From positions 1 through 64,000 of the forward strand of contig NZ_AUMS01000011.1 of NCBI RefSeq assembly GCF_000430805.1: a stretch of DNA of 64,000 bases, written 5' to 3'. Below, one piece after another: positions 9,674 through 20,076 of this stretch (position 1 is its first letter; the number at the start of each line of letters is the position of its first letter). This DNA comes from Chitinilyticum aquatile DSM 21506 (GTDB lineage Bacteria > Pseudomonadota > Gammaproteobacteria > Burkholderiales > Chitinibacteraceae). Position numbers and translations under genes: made by a program. Below the pieces are notes generated by a model. That model was not told the origin of the DNA and did not search any database. It worked only from the letters and a program-made list of their open reading frames with translations.

Positions 9674-9973
9674 TTACACGCCCGGCCTGCGCCAGAAATA
9701 GCGCCAGACAAAACCTGGCCATGAGAAAACCATGAAAAGACAAAGTGTTGTGGCATAGAACGGCCACTTTTGCGGATGAACCGGAGAATGCCGCCCTTCC
9801 AGCCACCATGCTATCGCCCCCAGCAACAGGTACAACAGCGACCACTCGAGCAGACGCCAGGAAAACCCCTTGCCCTGCGGGCGAACAACCACACCAAACA
9901 ACTTGTCGCTGAGAAATGGCAAATTGGCAGCCAGAGCCGCCAATGTGCCAAACACGATTACTTCTAGAGTCAT
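9674..9973 (-). CDS. DUF2818 small membrane protein at the end of the nuo operon
   Basis: 99 residues beginning MTLEVIVFGTLAALAANLPFLSD, with about three hydrophobic segments and a basic C-terminus FVWRYFWRRPG. It matches the DUF2818 family, known mainly as a betaproteobacterial gene placed directly after nuoN. Its ATG overlaps the nuoN stop by one base (TAATG), so it is translationally coupled to complex I genes. A role in complex I assembly or as an accessory subunit is suggested only by that fixed position. Confidence 0.88.
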   Translation of the reverse strand: MTLEVIVFGTLAALAANLPFLSDKLFGVVVRPQGKGFSWRLLEWSLLYLLLGAIAWWLEGRHSPVHPQKWPFYATTLCLFMVFSWPGFVWRYFWRRPGV

Positions 9974-11478
9974 TACTGCAGCATCATCCCGGCAGAACCT
10001 GCCATGGTTAAATTCACAGCATGAGACAGACTGGTCAGCAATTGGTTCGGGAATACACCGAGAACCAGCAGCAGCAGGCAGTTCAGGGAGAGCAGCAGCT
10101 TGGCATCCAGCTCGCCAGCAGGTGCCAGCAGTTCCCCCTCCGGTTCGTCGAAGTACATGACCTTGACGACACGCAGATAGTAGAACGCGCCGATCAGCGA
10201 GAACACGATGGCAACAACAGCCAGCCAGGTCAAACCGGAATCGACCAAGGCACGCAGCACGGAGAGCTTGGCGAAAAAGCCTACGAACGCCGGAATACCG
10301 GCCATCGAGAACATCACCATCAGCATCATGCCGGCGAACCAGGGGCTGCGCTTGTTCAGCCCCTTGAAGTCGGCGATGTTTTCGCATTCGAAACCGTTAC
10401 GGGACAGCAGCATGATCAGGCCGAAGGAAGCCGCTGCGGTGATCACATAAGTCATCGCATAGAAGAATGCGGCGGCGTAGCCGATTTCAGAATGCGTCAT
10501 CACCCCCAGCAGCAGGAAACCCATGTGCGAAATGGTCGAGTACGCCAGCATCCGCTTGATATTGGTTTGTGCAATCGCAGCCAAATTACCAATGACGAGC
10601 GACAGAATGGCGATGTATTTCAGCATTTCGCCCCACAGCGGACCGAACTGCCCCATGGCCTCGCCCAGCAAACGCAGCACGAATACGAACGCAGCCAGTT
10701 TGGGAGCGGAGCCGATGAGTTGTGCCAGCAGCGTGGGAGAGCCCTCATAAACATCCGGCACCCACATGTGGAAAGGTACGGCTCCCAGCTTGAAACCAAT
10801 ACCGGTCACGACAAACACCATGCCGAAGGTCAACAGCATCGGATTGAACTGTGCCTGGGCGATGCGGGCAGAGACTTCGTAGACATCCAGCGAACCGGTC
10901 GCACCATACAGCATGGACAGACCGTAGAGCAGCATGCCGGATGCCAGCGCGCCAAGAACGAAATACTTCATGGCCGCTTCGCTGGCGCGAACATTGCCAC
11001 GGGGCAGCGCAACCAGCGCATAGATCGCCAGCGAGAGCAACTCGAGGCCGACATACAGGGTCAGGAAGTTGGTGGCCGATGCCATCACCATCATGCCCAG
11101 CAGCGAAAACAGTGTCAGTGTAAACAGCTCGCCCTTGAAAATGCCGCGATCAATGGCGTAGCTGCGTCCATAGATCAGCACCAGCGCCACACCCAGCAGC
11201 ATGCCGAGCTTGGCAAAGTCGGCAACCGGATCGGCCACATACATGTGGTTGAACGCGAAGCGGGCTGCCGACACACCGGATGCCGACAGAGCCAGCCCTT
11301 GCTGCAGACTCTGGATGGTGAGCACAGCGGTCAGTGCAAGAACCAGCAATGTCAGCAGGTAAGTCACCTGCTTGCGTGCATCGGAGACGAACAGATCAAA
11401 CAGAAGAACGATACATGCCGAGCACAGCAGGAAAATTTCCGGCGTTGCCACCCATGCATTGAGACTGGTTGGAATCAT
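9973..11478 (-). CDS. nuoN: NADH-quinone oxidoreductase subunit N
   Basis: 501-residue antiporter-like membrane subunit of complex I with about fourteen transmembrane helices. The conserved lysine helix region KLGAVPFHMWVPDVYEGSPT and the later NIKRMLAYSTISHMGFLLLG are typical of the Mrp/NuoN fold that carries protons. Length is normal. Last of the fourteen nuo genes, followed immediately by the DUF2818 gene. Confidence 0.98.
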   Translation of the reverse strand: MIPTSLNAWVATPEIFLLCSACIVLLFDLFVSDARKQVTYLLTLLVLALTAVLTIQSLQQGLALSASGVSAARFAFNHMYVADPVADFAKLGMLLGVALVLIYGRSYAIDRGIFKGELFTLTLFSLLGMMVMASATNFLTLYVGLELLSLAIYALVALPRGNVRASEAAMKYFVLGALASGMLLYGLSMLYGATGSLDVYEVSARIAQAQFNPMLLTFGMVFVVTGIGFKLGAVPFHMWVPDVYEGSPTLLAQLIGSAPKLAAFVFVLRLLGEAMGQFGPLWGEMLKYIAILSLVIGNLAAIAQTNIKRMLAYSTISHMGFLLLGVMTHSEIGYAAAFFYAMTYVITAAASFGLIMLLSRNGFECENIADFKGLNKRSPWFAGMMLMVMFSMAGIPAFVGFFAKLSVLRALVDSGLTWLAVVAIVFSLIGAFYYLRVVKVMYFDEPEGELLAPAGELDAKLLLSLNCLLLLVLGVFPNQLLTSLSHAVNLTMAGSAGMMLQ

Positions 11479-11511
11479 GATTAAACCTATATCAAGTATT
11501 CGGTAGTGGTC

Positions 11512-13005
11512 TTACTGCAGCTTGGTCTGCGCTGCCAGCTCGATCAGATGATTCACGGATTGCAGCGTCACATCAGTGAACGGCTTCGGGTAAAGACCCA
11601 TGCCAAGCACTGCAATCGCCAGAATGGCCAGAACCAGAAACTCGCGCTTGTTTACATCCTGCAACTCGGCCACATTGTCATTGGCCACTTCGCCGAAGAT
11701 GACGCGCTTGTACATCCACAGGGTGTAGGCCGCACCGAAGATCAGTGTCGTTGCCGCCGCAAAGGCAACCCAGAAATTGACCTGTACCGCGCCCAGAACA
11801 ACGAAGAACTCGCCGACAAAACCTGCAGTGCCCGGCAAGCCTGCGTTAGCCATGGCAAATAGCATGAAGAAGCTGGCGAAAATCGGCATCTTGTTGGCAA
11901 CACCACCGTAGTCGGCAATCTTGCGGCTGTGCACGCGGTCATACATCACGCCGATGCAGAAGAACATCGCTGCGGAGACGAAACCGTGGCTGACCATCAG
12001 CGCAATCGCGCCGACGACCGCATATTGGTTCAGCATGCCATTGGCGAACATGAAGAAACCCAGGGTCACGAAGCCCATGTGCGAAATGGACGAGTAGGCT
12101 ACCAGCTTCTTCATGTCGCTCTGCACCAGAGCAACCATACCGATGTATACGACTGCAACCAGCGACAGCGCTACAAATACCCACGCATACTCCCGGGAGG
12201 CATCCGGAGCAATCGGCAGCGCGAATCGCAGGAAACCGTACGCGCCCAGCTTCAGGGTAATGGCTGCCAGCACCATGGAACCGCCGGTCGGCGCCTCGAC
12301 GTGAGCATCCGGCAACCAGGTATGCACCGGCCACATCGGCACCTTTACCGCAAAGGCAAAGAAGAATGCGATCAGCAGGAACACCTGCGCAGTCATACCC
12401 AGCGGCAGACGGTAATAATCGAGAATATCGAAACTGCCGGCTTGCGAATAGAGGTAGATGAAAGCAACCAGTGTCAGCAATGAGCCCATCAGGGTGTAGA
12501 GGAAGAACTTGATCGACGCATATACGCGACGCGGGCCACCCCAGACACCGATGATCAGGTACATCGGAATCAGCATTGCCTCGAAGAACACGTAGAACAG
12601 GATTGCATCCAGTGCGGCAAACGCACCATTGATCAGGCCGGACATGATCAGGAATGCCGCCATGTACTGCGCAACACGCTCCTTGATCACTTCCCAGCCA
12701 GCGATGACCACCAGCAGCGTCGTGAAACTGTTCAGGATCACGAACAACACGGACAAGCCATCAACCCCGATGTGGTAGTTGATGTTGTAACTCGCAATCC
12801 ACGGTGCGACGAGCTCGAACTGCATGGCTGCATTGAGCGCATCGAACTGCGTATAAAGCGGAATGGTTACGATAAAACCAGCCAGCGCACCGGCCAGTGC
12901 CAACCAGCGCGCCACTCCGGCACGCTGGTCACCGCCGGTGGCCAGTACGATCAGGCCTGCCAGAATCGGCACCCAGATCGCAAGGTTCAGAAGATTACCC
13001 GTCAT
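11512..13005 (-). CDS. nuoM: NADH-quinone oxidoreductase subunit M
   Basis: 497-residue proton-pumping antiporter-like subunit. The motifs FEAMLIPMYLIIGVWGG, KVPMWPVHTWLPDAHVEAPT and DMKKLVAYSSISHMGFVTLG, with glutamate and lysine pump residues, are all present. I start it at the ATG at 13005, behind AGG at a suitable distance; an in-frame TTG at 13011 is the alternative. Confidence 0.98.
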   Translation of the reverse strand: MTGNLLNLAIWVPILAGLIVLATGGDQRAGVARWLALAGALAGFIVTIPLYTQFDALNAAMQFELVAPWIASYNINYHIGVDGLSVLFVILNSFTTLLVVIAGWEVIKERVAQYMAAFLIMSGLINGAFAALDAILFYVFFEAMLIPMYLIIGVWGGPRRVYASIKFFLYTLMGSLLTLVAFIYLYSQAGSFDILDYYRLPLGMTAQVFLLIAFFFAFAVKVPMWPVHTWLPDAHVEAPTGGSMVLAAITLKLGAYGFLRFALPIAPDASREYAWVFVALSLVAVVYIGMVALVQSDMKKLVAYSSISHMGFVTLGFFMFANGMLNQYAVVGAIALMVSHGFVSAAMFFCIGVMYDRVHSRKIADYGGVANKMPIFASFFMLFAMANAGLPGTAGFVGEFFVVLGAVQVNFWVAFAAATTLIFGAAYTLWMYKRVIFGEVANDNVAELQDVNKREFLVLAILAIAVLGMGLYPKPFTDVTLQSVNHLIELAAQTKLQ

Positions 13006-13050
13006 AGTCAACCTACTTGTAATGTATTGGATTCGGCTATCTGATGAACA

Positions 13051-15123
13051 TCAGTTCGAGAACACACCGCTCACGCCCCAGACATAGAGCCAGAAGCTCA
13101 GCATCAGGATGGCGCCAAGAATCATGGCGAATGCGTAGTGATAGATGTAACCAGTCTGAAGCTTGCGAACCATGCCGGAAATGAATCCGACAACGCGGGC
13201 TGCTCCATTGACCACAAGACCGTCGATCAGCAGCGTGTCACCCACCTTCCACAGCACCGTACCCACAGCACGACCCGCCGCGGCAAACCCGTTGATGTAG
13301 AGATGGTCCATGTAGTACTTCTCTTCCATCAGCTTCTTGATGCCGATCGAGGTAAAGAAGCGGTCGCACATGGTGGCCAGATCCGGTTTGACCATATAGA
13401 ACAGATAAGCTGCAGCAACACCCGCCACCGCCAGCCAGAACGGCAGAGTCATGAACGCATGCAGGCCCATCGCAAGGGCGTCATGCGCATGATGCTTCAC
13501 CTGTTCCAGCGCCGGATGCGCTTCCAGATTGGTGTAAATGACGTTATTGAAGAAATCACCGGCAATCATCGGACCGATGGCCAGGAAGCCGATCACCACC
13601 GACGGAATCGCCAGCAACACCAGCGGCAGAGTCACGACCCACGGCGACTCGTGCGGCTTGTCATTCGGGCCAAGACCGTGGTGATGATCATGCGATTCCT
13701 CCTCATCATCATGATCCCCGTGATGATGGCTATGACCGGCTGACATCCAGCGCTCCTTGCCATGGAAGACCAGGAAATACATGCGGAAAGAATAGAACGC
13801 AGTCACGAATACACCGGCCAGCACGGCAAAGGTGGCAAAGCCAGAGCCCGCCAGATTGCTGTGCTCAACCGCCAGGATGATGGAATCCTTGGAGTAGAAC
13901 CCGGCGAAGAACGGCGTACCAATCAGGGCCAAGGAACCGATCAGCGAGGTAATCCAGGTGATTGGCATGTATTTCTTCAGACCACCCATATTGCGGATGT
14001 CCTGATCATGGTGCATGCCGATGATGACCGAACCGGCAGCCAGGAACAGCAGGGCCTTGAAGAAGGCATGCGTCATCAGGTGGAACACGGCAACCGAATA
14101 GGCCGAAGCGCCGAGCGCCACGGTCATGTAGCCAAGCTGCGACAGCGTGGAATATGCCACCACGCGCTTGATGTCGTTCTGGATGATGCCGAGGAAACCC
14201 ATGAAGAGCGCGGTAATCGCGCCGATCACCATGATGAAGCTGAGCGCGGTATCGGACAGCTCGAACAGCGGGCTCATGCGCGAAACCATGAAGATGCCGG
14301 CCGTTACCATCGTTGCCGCGTGAATCAGCGCGGAAATCGGCGTCGGGCCTTCCATCGAATCCGGCAGCCACACATGCAGCGGGAACTGCGCAGATTTGCC
14401 CATCGCGCCGATGAACAGCAGGATGCAGGTTACAGCCAGCAAATTCCATTCATGCCCGGCAAACAACGTGATGGTCTTGGCCTGCCAGCCAGCCGGATCA
14501 GCTGCTACTTGCTGGAATACGGTCGCGTAGTCGAGCGAGCCAAAATGATACAGCACCAGACCAATACCGAGCAGGAAACCGAAATCACCGACGCGATTGA
14601 TCAGGAAAGCCTTCATGTTCGCGAACGTGGCCGTCGGGCGCTTGAACCAGAAGCCGATCAGCAGGTAGGAAACCAGACCCACCGCTTCCCATCCGAAGAA
14701 CAGCTGCACGAAGTTGTTGCTCATCACGAGCATCAGCATCGAGAAGGTAAACAGCGAGATGTAGCTGAAGAAACGCTGGTAACCCGGATCTTCGCTCATG
14801 TAGCCGATGGTATAGATGTGCACCATCAGCGACACGAAGGTCACCACGCACATCATCATCGCGGTAAGCGTATCGACGAGGAAGCCGACGTTGAAGTCAA
14901 CGCCAGCAATCACCGTCCAGGTATAGACGGTACCGTTAAATGCCTCGCCGCCTCCCAGCAGATACTTCAGCGTGTATGCCGAGAGCAGGAAGGAAACGGC
15001 CACACCGCCGATCGTGACGGTGTGCGCTGCCTTGCGGCCGATTGCCCAGCCGAAGAGGCCGGCCACCAGAGCCCCGAACAAGGGCGCCAGTGGAATCAGC
15101 AGGTAGATTGTTTTCATGTCCAT
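13051..15123 (-). CDS. nuoL: NADH-quinone oxidoreductase subunit L
   Basis: 690-residue largest membrane subunit, with the antiporter core (WLPDSMEGPTPISALIHAATMVTAGIFMV, NDIKRVVAYSTLSQLGYM) and the long C-terminal lateral helix. It is longer than many homologues because a polar insert of about 25 residues (13665-13745) breaks the sequence near residues 460-485. The insert is rich in histidine, aspartate and glutamate (for example GHSHHHGDHDDEEESHDHHHG). It lies in a loop before the predicted helix VVTLPLVLLAIPSVVIGF. Confidence 0.98.
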   Translation of the reverse strand: MDMKTIYLLIPLAPLFGALVAGLFGWAIGRKAAHTVTIGGVAVSFLLSAYTLKYLLGGGEAFNGTVYTWTVIAGVDFNVGFLVDTLTAMMMCVVTFVSLMVHIYTIGYMSEDPGYQRFFSYISLFTFSMLMLVMSNNFVQLFFGWEAVGLVSYLLIGFWFKRPTATFANMKAFLINRVGDFGFLLGIGLVLYHFGSLDYATVFQQVAADPAGWQAKTITLFAGHEWNLLAVTCILLFIGAMGKSAQFPLHVWLPDSMEGPTPISALIHAATMVTAGIFMVSRMSPLFELSDTALSFIMVIGAITALFMGFLGIIQNDIKRVVAYSTLSQLGYMTVALGASAYSVAVFHLMTHAFFKALLFLAAGSVIIGMHHDQDIRNMGGLKKYMPITWITSLIGSLALIGTPFFAGFYSKDSIILAVEHSNLAGSGFATFAVLAGVFVTAFYSFRMYFLVFHGKERWMSAGHSHHHGDHDDEEESHDHHHGLGPNDKPHESPWVVTLPLVLLAIPSVVIGFLAIGPMIAGDFFNNVIYTNLEAHPALEQVKHHAHDALAMGLHAFMTLPFWLAVAGVAAAYLFYMVKPDLATMCDRFFTSIGIKKLMEEKYYMDHLYINGFAAAGRAVGTVLWKVGDTLLIDGLVVNGAARVVGFISGMVRKLQTGYIYHYAFAMILGAILMLSFWLYVWGVSGVFSN

Positions 15124-15163
15124 TGCAAATATCCGTATCTCTGTCGATTCTTGTTATGGCCCG

Positions 15164-15469
15164 TTAGCCCTTCATGGTGCCGAGGTCTTCGACAGCAATC
15201 GAGCGCAGGTTACGGAACAGCACCACGAGGATCGCCAGACCAATCGCCGATTCGGCGGCCGCGACCGTCAGGATGAAGAACACGAAAATCTGCCCTGCCG
15301 TATCCCCGAGGAACTGCGAGAAGGCGATGAAATTCATGTTCACGGCAAGCAGCATCAGTTCGATCGCCATCAGCATCACGATGAGGTTCTTGCGGTTCAT
15401 GAAGATGCCGAACACGCTGAGCGAGAACAGGATGGCGCCGAGCACCAGATAATGAGTCAGTGTTACCAC
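15164..15469 (-). CDS. nuoK: NADH-quinone oxidoreductase subunit K (GTG start)
   Basis: 101 residues, exactly the usual size, with three transmembrane helices. The conserved glutamates lie in [20 protein letters not shown] and in [18 protein letters not shown]. The family N-terminus [13 protein letters not shown] requires a GTG start at 15469; upstream residues of the open frame (rich in Arg) do not belong to the family and would overlap nuoJ. Confidence 0.95.
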   Translation of the reverse strand: MVTLTHYLVLGAILFSLSVFGIFMNRKNLIVMLMAIELMLLAVNMNFIAFSQFLGDTAGQIFVFFILTVAAAESAIGLAILVVLFRNLRSIAVEDLGTMKG

Positions 15470-15491
15470 GATTGCTTCTCTCCCCTGCCCT

Positions 15492-16130
15492 TTAAGCCTG
15501 CGGCTTCTGTTCACCGGCATCCGCTGCAGGTGCAGCAGGAGCCTCCAGCGGCGCATCGGCCGCCATCTTCAGAACACGCACGCGATCTGCTGCCTTGACA
15601 GCAATTTGCTCGCCGGGCGACTGATACTTGGTGTTCTTGCGCTTGCGGATGGTCAGGCCGATGGCGGCGATCATGCCCACCAGCAGCAGCACGGCAGACA
15701 GCTGGAACGGCAGGAAGTAGTCGATATAGATCAGACGACCCAGATCCTGCACGGTCGGCGCCTGCTCGACCAGTTCGGCCCCAGGAATCTGCGCGTAGCG
15801 ATTGGTCAGCACCAGCACCATCTCGACCATCATGATGGCCGCTACAACGGCAGCGACCGGGAAGAACTTCCAGAAGCCCTTGCGCAGTTCTTCGAAGTTG
15901 ATGTCGAGCATCATCACAACGAAGAGGAAGAGCACCATCACCGCGCCGACATAAATCACGACGAGCGAAACTGCCAGGAATTCGGCTTTCAGCAGAATCC
16001 ACAGACAGGCACTGGTGAAGAAGGACAGAATCAGCCAGAGCACGGCATGCACCGGATTCTTGGCAGTAATGACTCGCAACGCGCCGAACACCAGCACCGC
16101 AGCGAAAATGTAGAACAAAGCTAAAGTCAT
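15492..16130 (-). CDS. nuoJ: NADH-quinone oxidoreductase subunit J
   Basis: 212-residue membrane subunit with five helices. Helix 3, with the pi-bulge region [24 protein letters not shown], is well conserved. The C-terminal 50 residues are soluble, rich in Ala, Pro and Glu, and poorly conserved in the family. It lies between nuoI and nuoK in the standard order. Confidence 0.97.
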   Translation of the reverse strand: MTLALFYIFAAVLVFGALRVITAKNPVHAVLWLILSFFTSACLWILLKAEFLAVSLVVIYVGAVMVLFLFVVMMLDINFEELRKGFWKFFPVAAVVAAIMMVEMVLVLTNRYAQIPGAELVEQAPTVQDLGRLIYIDYFLPFQLSAVLLLVGMIAAIGLTIRKRKNTKYQSPGEQIAVKAADRVRVLKMAADAPLEAPAAPAADAGEQKPQA

Positions 16131-16149
16131 GACTTAACCCGACCTCCCC

Positions 16150-16638
16150 TTAGCGATACTTGGCGTCAGCCGCTTTGCGCTTGGCAATTTCGGCTTCGTA
16201 TTTGTCACCCACCGCCAGCAACATCGGCTTGGTGTAGTACAGATCGCCACGCTTTTCGCCGTGATACTCGAAAATGTGGGTTTCAACGATGGCATCGACT
16301 GGACAGGCTTCTTCGCAGAAACCGCAGAAAATGCACTTGGTCAGATCGATGTCGTAGCGCGTAGTACGGCGGGTGCCGTCATCACGCTGGTCCGACTCGA
16401 TGGTAATGGCCATCGCCGGGCAAACCGCTTCGCACAATTTGCAGGCAATGCAGCGCTCTTCGCCATTGGCGTAGCGACGCTGTGCATGCAGGCCGCGGAA
16501 ACGCGGGCTGAGCGGCGTCTTTTCTTCCGGAAACTGCACGGTAATCTTGCGCTGGAAGAAATGACGGCCAGTCAGCATCAAGCCCTTCACCAGCTCGATG
16601 AGCAGGAAGGTCTTGAAAAATTGATTGATTTTCTCCAT
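16150..16638 (-). CDS. nuoI: NADH-quinone oxidoreductase subunit I (two 4Fe-4S clusters)
   Basis: 162-residue ferredoxin-like subunit that relays electrons to cluster N2. The two binding motifs [12 protein letters not shown] and [12 protein letters not shown] supply eight cysteines for clusters N6a and N6b. An amphipathic N-terminal helix (about residues 1-30) anchors it to the membrane arm. Confidence 0.98.
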   Translation of the reverse strand: MEKINQFFKTFLLIELVKGLMLTGRHFFQRKITVQFPEEKTPLSPRFRGLHAQRRYANGEERCIACKLCEAVCPAMAITIESDQRDDGTRRTTRYDIDLTKCIFCGFCEEACPVDAIVETHIFEYHGEKRGDLYYTKPMLLAVGDKYEAEIAKRKAADAKYR

Positions 16639-16659
16639 GGTCTTTTATCCTTGTTGCTC

Positions 16660-17715
16660 TCAGTTCCAGATGGAGAACGGTGTCTGCATCCAGGCAGCCA
16701 CCACGATGATCCACACCAGCGTAACCGGGATGAAGATCTTCCAGCCCAGACGCATCAGCTGGTCATAGCGATAACGCGGGAAGGTGGCACGGAACCACAG
16801 GAACATGAACAGCATGACTGCAACCTTCAGCACCCACCAGATGAAGGAAGGGGCGCCAAGTACCGGCCAGCTGGCGGGGAACGGCGACAGCCAGCCGCCC
16901 AGGAACATGATCGAGGTCATTGCCGAAATCAGGATCATGTTGGCGTATTCGGCCAGGAAGAAGAGCGCGAAGCTCATGCCTGAATACTCGACCATGTGAC
17001 CGGCCACGATTTCCGACTCGCCTTCCACCACATCGAACGGCGCACGGTTGGTTTCCGCAACACCGGAGATGAAATAGACCACGAACAACGGCAACAGCGG
17101 AATCAGGTTCCACGACACCAGACCGAATGCGCCGGCCTGCTTGTTGACGATTTCGGTCATGTTGAGGCTGGAAGACACCATCATCACGCCAACGAGCGCG
17201 AAGCCCATCGCCAGTTCGTACGACACGACCTGGGCTGCGGCACGCATGGCACCAAGGAAGGCATACTTCGAGTTGGATGCCCAGCCGGCCAGAATCACGC
17301 CGTAGACGCCCATTGACGTAATGGCCATCACATAGAGCAAGCCCACATTGATGTCGGACAGCACAAAGCCGGGGTAGAACGGCACCACTGCCCACGCGGC
17401 CAGTGCCGGCACCAGCACCCAGATCGGCGCCAGGAAATACAGGCCCTTGCTGGCAGCGCTGGGTGCAATGATTTCCTTCAGCAGCAGCTTGATACCGTCA
17501 GCGACCGGCTGCAGCAGGCCGAACGGGCCAACGCGGTTGGGGCCGATACGGATCTGCATGTAGCCGATCACCTTGCGCTCAGCGAGCGTGGTGTAGGCCA
17601 CGGCCCCCATGATGGGAGCCACGATGCAGACGATCTTGAGCAGGGTCCAGACGACAAAACCCAGCTCGGCACCCAGCAGGCCATTCAGGAAGTTTGGAAT
17701 GAGTTGAATATCCAT
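16660..17715 (-). CDS. nuoH: NADH-quinone oxidoreductase subunit H
   Basis: 351-residue membrane subunit forming the quinone chamber with NuoB and NuoD. Eight helices are expected. The signatures [31 protein letters not shown] and [27 protein letters not shown], with its acidic cluster, are present. The ATG at 17715 begins [15 protein letters not shown]; the open frame extends further but into non-family residues. Confidence 0.98.
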   Translation of the reverse strand: MDIQLIPNFLNGLLGAELGFVVWTLLKIVCIVAPIMGAVAYTTLAERKVIGYMQIRIGPNRVGPFGLLQPVADGIKLLLKEIIAPSAASKGLYFLAPIWVLVPALAAWAVVPFYPGFVLSDINVGLLYVMAITSMGVYGVILAGWASNSKYAFLGAMRAAAQVVSYELAMGFALVGVMMVSSSLNMTEIVNKQAGAFGLVSWNLIPLLPLFVVYFISGVAETNRAPFDVVEGESEIVAGHMVEYSGMSFALFFLAEYANMILISAMTSIMFLGGWLSPFPASWPVLGAPSFIWWVLKVAVMLFMFLWFRATFPRYRYDQLMRLGWKIFIPVTLVWIIVVAAWMQTPFSIWN

Positions 17716-17725
17716 GTTTTCCCCC

Positions 17726-20035
17726 TTAAGCCTTGGCGACGGTGATGGCAGCCACATGGCCGGCCAGTGCACGGGTCAGCGGATGGTTGGCAGAAACGCG
17801 GATGACGTCATCAGCCAGGCCGGCATCGACAGCCACAGCCAGCTCGGCGACACCACCAGCCTGTTCGGCACGGGCGCGGTCTCCCGCAGCCAGGCCCAGT
17901 TTAGCCAGCGTTGCCGCATTGGCACGCAGTTGCGCAGCCACTGCCGCATCGGCAGTCTTTTGCAGGCTCGGGGCACGGCGGCTGAGCATGTCAGCCTGGT
18001 AGATCGATACCTCACCCAGACGAACCAGACCGCTCGCAGCCTGCGCCTTGACGGCAACCGGAGCCGCAAGGGCGTTCGACAGGCGCGGACCAATTTCGCC
18101 AGCCAGCGCTTCGTCGCGGATTTCCTCAGAGGTGGTGTAGTCGAAACCGGCAAAACCCAGCACATTGCCGAGTACGCGCAGCACCTTCCAGGCCGGACGG
18201 GTTTCGCCCAGTGGACGCACGACGCCGTTGAAGCTCTGCGCGCGGCCTTCCATATTCACGAAGGTGCCGGAGGTTTCGCTGAACGGCGACACCGGCAGGA
18301 TGACATCGGCGTGCTCCAGCGCGCAGGACGAGAAGCTTGACAGAGCCACCACCAGCTTGGCCTTTTGTACCGCAGCCAGCGCTTGGGCACCGTTCTGTAC
18401 GTCGAACTCGGCTTCCGCATTCAGCATGAAGTAGGCCTGACGCGGCTTGGCGAACACGTCACCACCGGTTTCCGCGCCGACGAGTTGCGCGCCAACGCTG
18501 TTGGCCGCCTCGCTCATCACACCCAGTTTTGCACCGGTCGCTTCGGCAATCGCAGCGGCTGCGGCGTAAATTTCGGCGTAACGCGGATGCTGCTGCGCGA
18601 TATTGCCCAGCAGAACCGCAGCCTTTTCCTTGCCGGCCAGCACAGCGGCAACGGCACGAGCCTCGGCAGGTATATCGCCAGAGCCATTTTCAATATTGGG
18701 CTGCAGGGCAATACCCTTGACCTCAGCCAGAGCACGCAAAACCTGAACCACGCCCTCGACCAGTTGATCCGGACGTACGACCAGCTCGGCGGCCTTGGCA
18801 GTCAGCAGATCATCGCCATGCGGGTTGATGACTGCCAGCTGCATGCCCTTCTTGACGCTCTGGCGCAGACGTTGCGCAAGCAGAGGCTGTTCCTTGCGCA
18901 GCGTCGAGCCGATCACGAGCACGGCATCACTGGCAGCCAGATCGGCAATCGACTGGCCCAGCCAGGTCGCACCCGCGGTCTTCAGCGAGAAATCAGCAGC
19001 ACGCAGGCGGGTTTCTACCGCATCCACGCCCAGCCCGGACATCAGCTTGCGCAGCAGGAACAGTTCTTCGACGGTGCTGTGCGGGGTAGCAACGGCGGCA
19101 ACCGCATCGCGGCCATGCTCGGCGATCACGCCCTTCAGGCCGTTGGCGACGAATTCCAGTGCAGTCTGCCAATCGGCTTCCTGCCAGACGCCACCCTGCT
19201 TGATCATGGGCTTGGTAATGCGCTCTTCGCTGTTCAGCGCTTCGTAGGAGAAGCGATCGCGGTCAGCCAGCCAGCATTCGTTGATGGCTTCGTTTTCCAG
19301 CGGCAGCACGCGCATGACCTTGTGGTTCTTGACCTGCACGACCAGATTGGCGCCCAGACCATCGTGCGGGCTCACGCTCTTGCGGCGGGACAGCTCCCAG
19401 GTACGGGCGCTGTAACGGAACGGCTTTGACGTCAGCGCGCCGACCGGACACAGGTCGATCACGTTACCGGAGATTTCCGAATTCACGGTCTTGCCGATGA
19501 AGGGCAGCACTTCGGTGAATTCGCCGCGGTTGGCCATCCCCAGTTCCTGGTAGCCGGCGATTTCTTCGGTAAAGCGCACGCAGCGGCTGCAGTGAATGCA
19601 GCGTGTCATGTCGGTGGAGATCAGCGGGCCCAGATCCTTGTTGGCCACCACGCGCTTTTCTTCCTGATAGCGCGAACCGGACTGGCCATAACCGACAGCC
19701 AGATCCTGCAGCTGGCATTCGCCACCCTGATCGCAGATCGGGCAGTCCAGCGGGTGGTTGATCAACAGGAATTCCATGACGCCCTTCTGGGCAGTCACGG
19801 CCTGATCGGAGTGGGTAAATACCTTCATCCCGTCAGTAACGGGCGTGGCACAGGCCGGCAGCGGCTTGGGAGCCTTTTCGACCTGAACGAGGCACATACG
19901 GCAGTTTGCGGCAATCGATAGTTTCTTGTGATAGCAGAAGTGCGGGATGTGCACACCAATGGAATTGGCTGCGTCCATCACGGTGCTACCCGAGGGAACC
20001 GTCAGTTTTTTGCCGTCGATTTCGATTTCCAGCAT
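17726..20035 (-). CDS. nuoG: NADH-quinone oxidoreductase subunit G
   Basis: 769-residue iron-sulfur subunit of the peripheral arm. An N-terminal 2Fe-2S ferredoxin domain ([22 protein letters not shown]) is followed by the His/Cys 4Fe-4S site ([24 protein letters not shown]) and a further site ([15 protein letters not shown]...CPVGAL). A molybdopterin-oxidoreductase-like body follows. The extra N7 cluster motif found in E. coli NuoG is absent ([18 protein letters not shown] occupies that place), so this is the mitochondrial-like type expected in betaproteobacteria. Confidence 0.97.
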   Translation of the reverse strand: MLEIEIDGKKLTVPSGSTVMDAANSIGVHIPHFCYHKKLSIAANCRMCLVQVEKAPKPLPACATPVTDGMKVFTHSDQAVTAQKGVMEFLLINHPLDCPICDQGGECQLQDLAVGYGQSGSRYQEEKRVVANKDLGPLISTDMTRCIHCSRCVRFTEEIAGYQELGMANRGEFTEVLPFIGKTVNSEISGNVIDLCPVGALTSKPFRYSARTWELSRRKSVSPHDGLGANLVVQVKNHKVMRVLPLENEAINECWLADRDRFSYEALNSEERITKPMIKQGGVWQEADWQTALEFVANGLKGVIAEHGRDAVAAVATPHSTVEELFLLRKLMSGLGVDAVETRLRAADFSLKTAGATWLGQSIADLAASDAVLVIGSTLRKEQPLLAQRLRQSVKKGMQLAVINPHGDDLLTAKAAELVVRPDQLVEGVVQVLRALAEVKGIALQPNIENGSGDIPAEARAVAAVLAGKEKAAVLLGNIAQQHPRYAEIYAAAAAIAEATGAKLGVMSEAANSVGAQLVGAETGGDVFAKPRQAYFMLNAEAEFDVQNGAQALAAVQKAKLVVALSSFSSCALEHADVILPVSPFSETSGTFVNMEGRAQSFNGVVRPLGETRPAWKVLRVLGNVLGFAGFDYTTSEEIRDEALAGEIGPRLSNALAAPVAVKAQAASGLVRLGEVSIYQADMLSRRAPSLQKTADAAVAAQLRANAATLAKLGLAAGDRARAEQAGGVAELAVAVDAGLADDVIRVSANHPLTRALAGHVAAITVAKA

Positions 20036-20076
20036 GATCGACTCGATTCAATGTATTAATTCTTGGGATCCAACAC

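Noticed and set aside
10021-15276. Long plus-strand frames opposite nuoN and nuoL, rich in Gln, His and Arg
   Set aside because: Composition is what the reverse strand of hydrophobic helix codons gives; no start signals.
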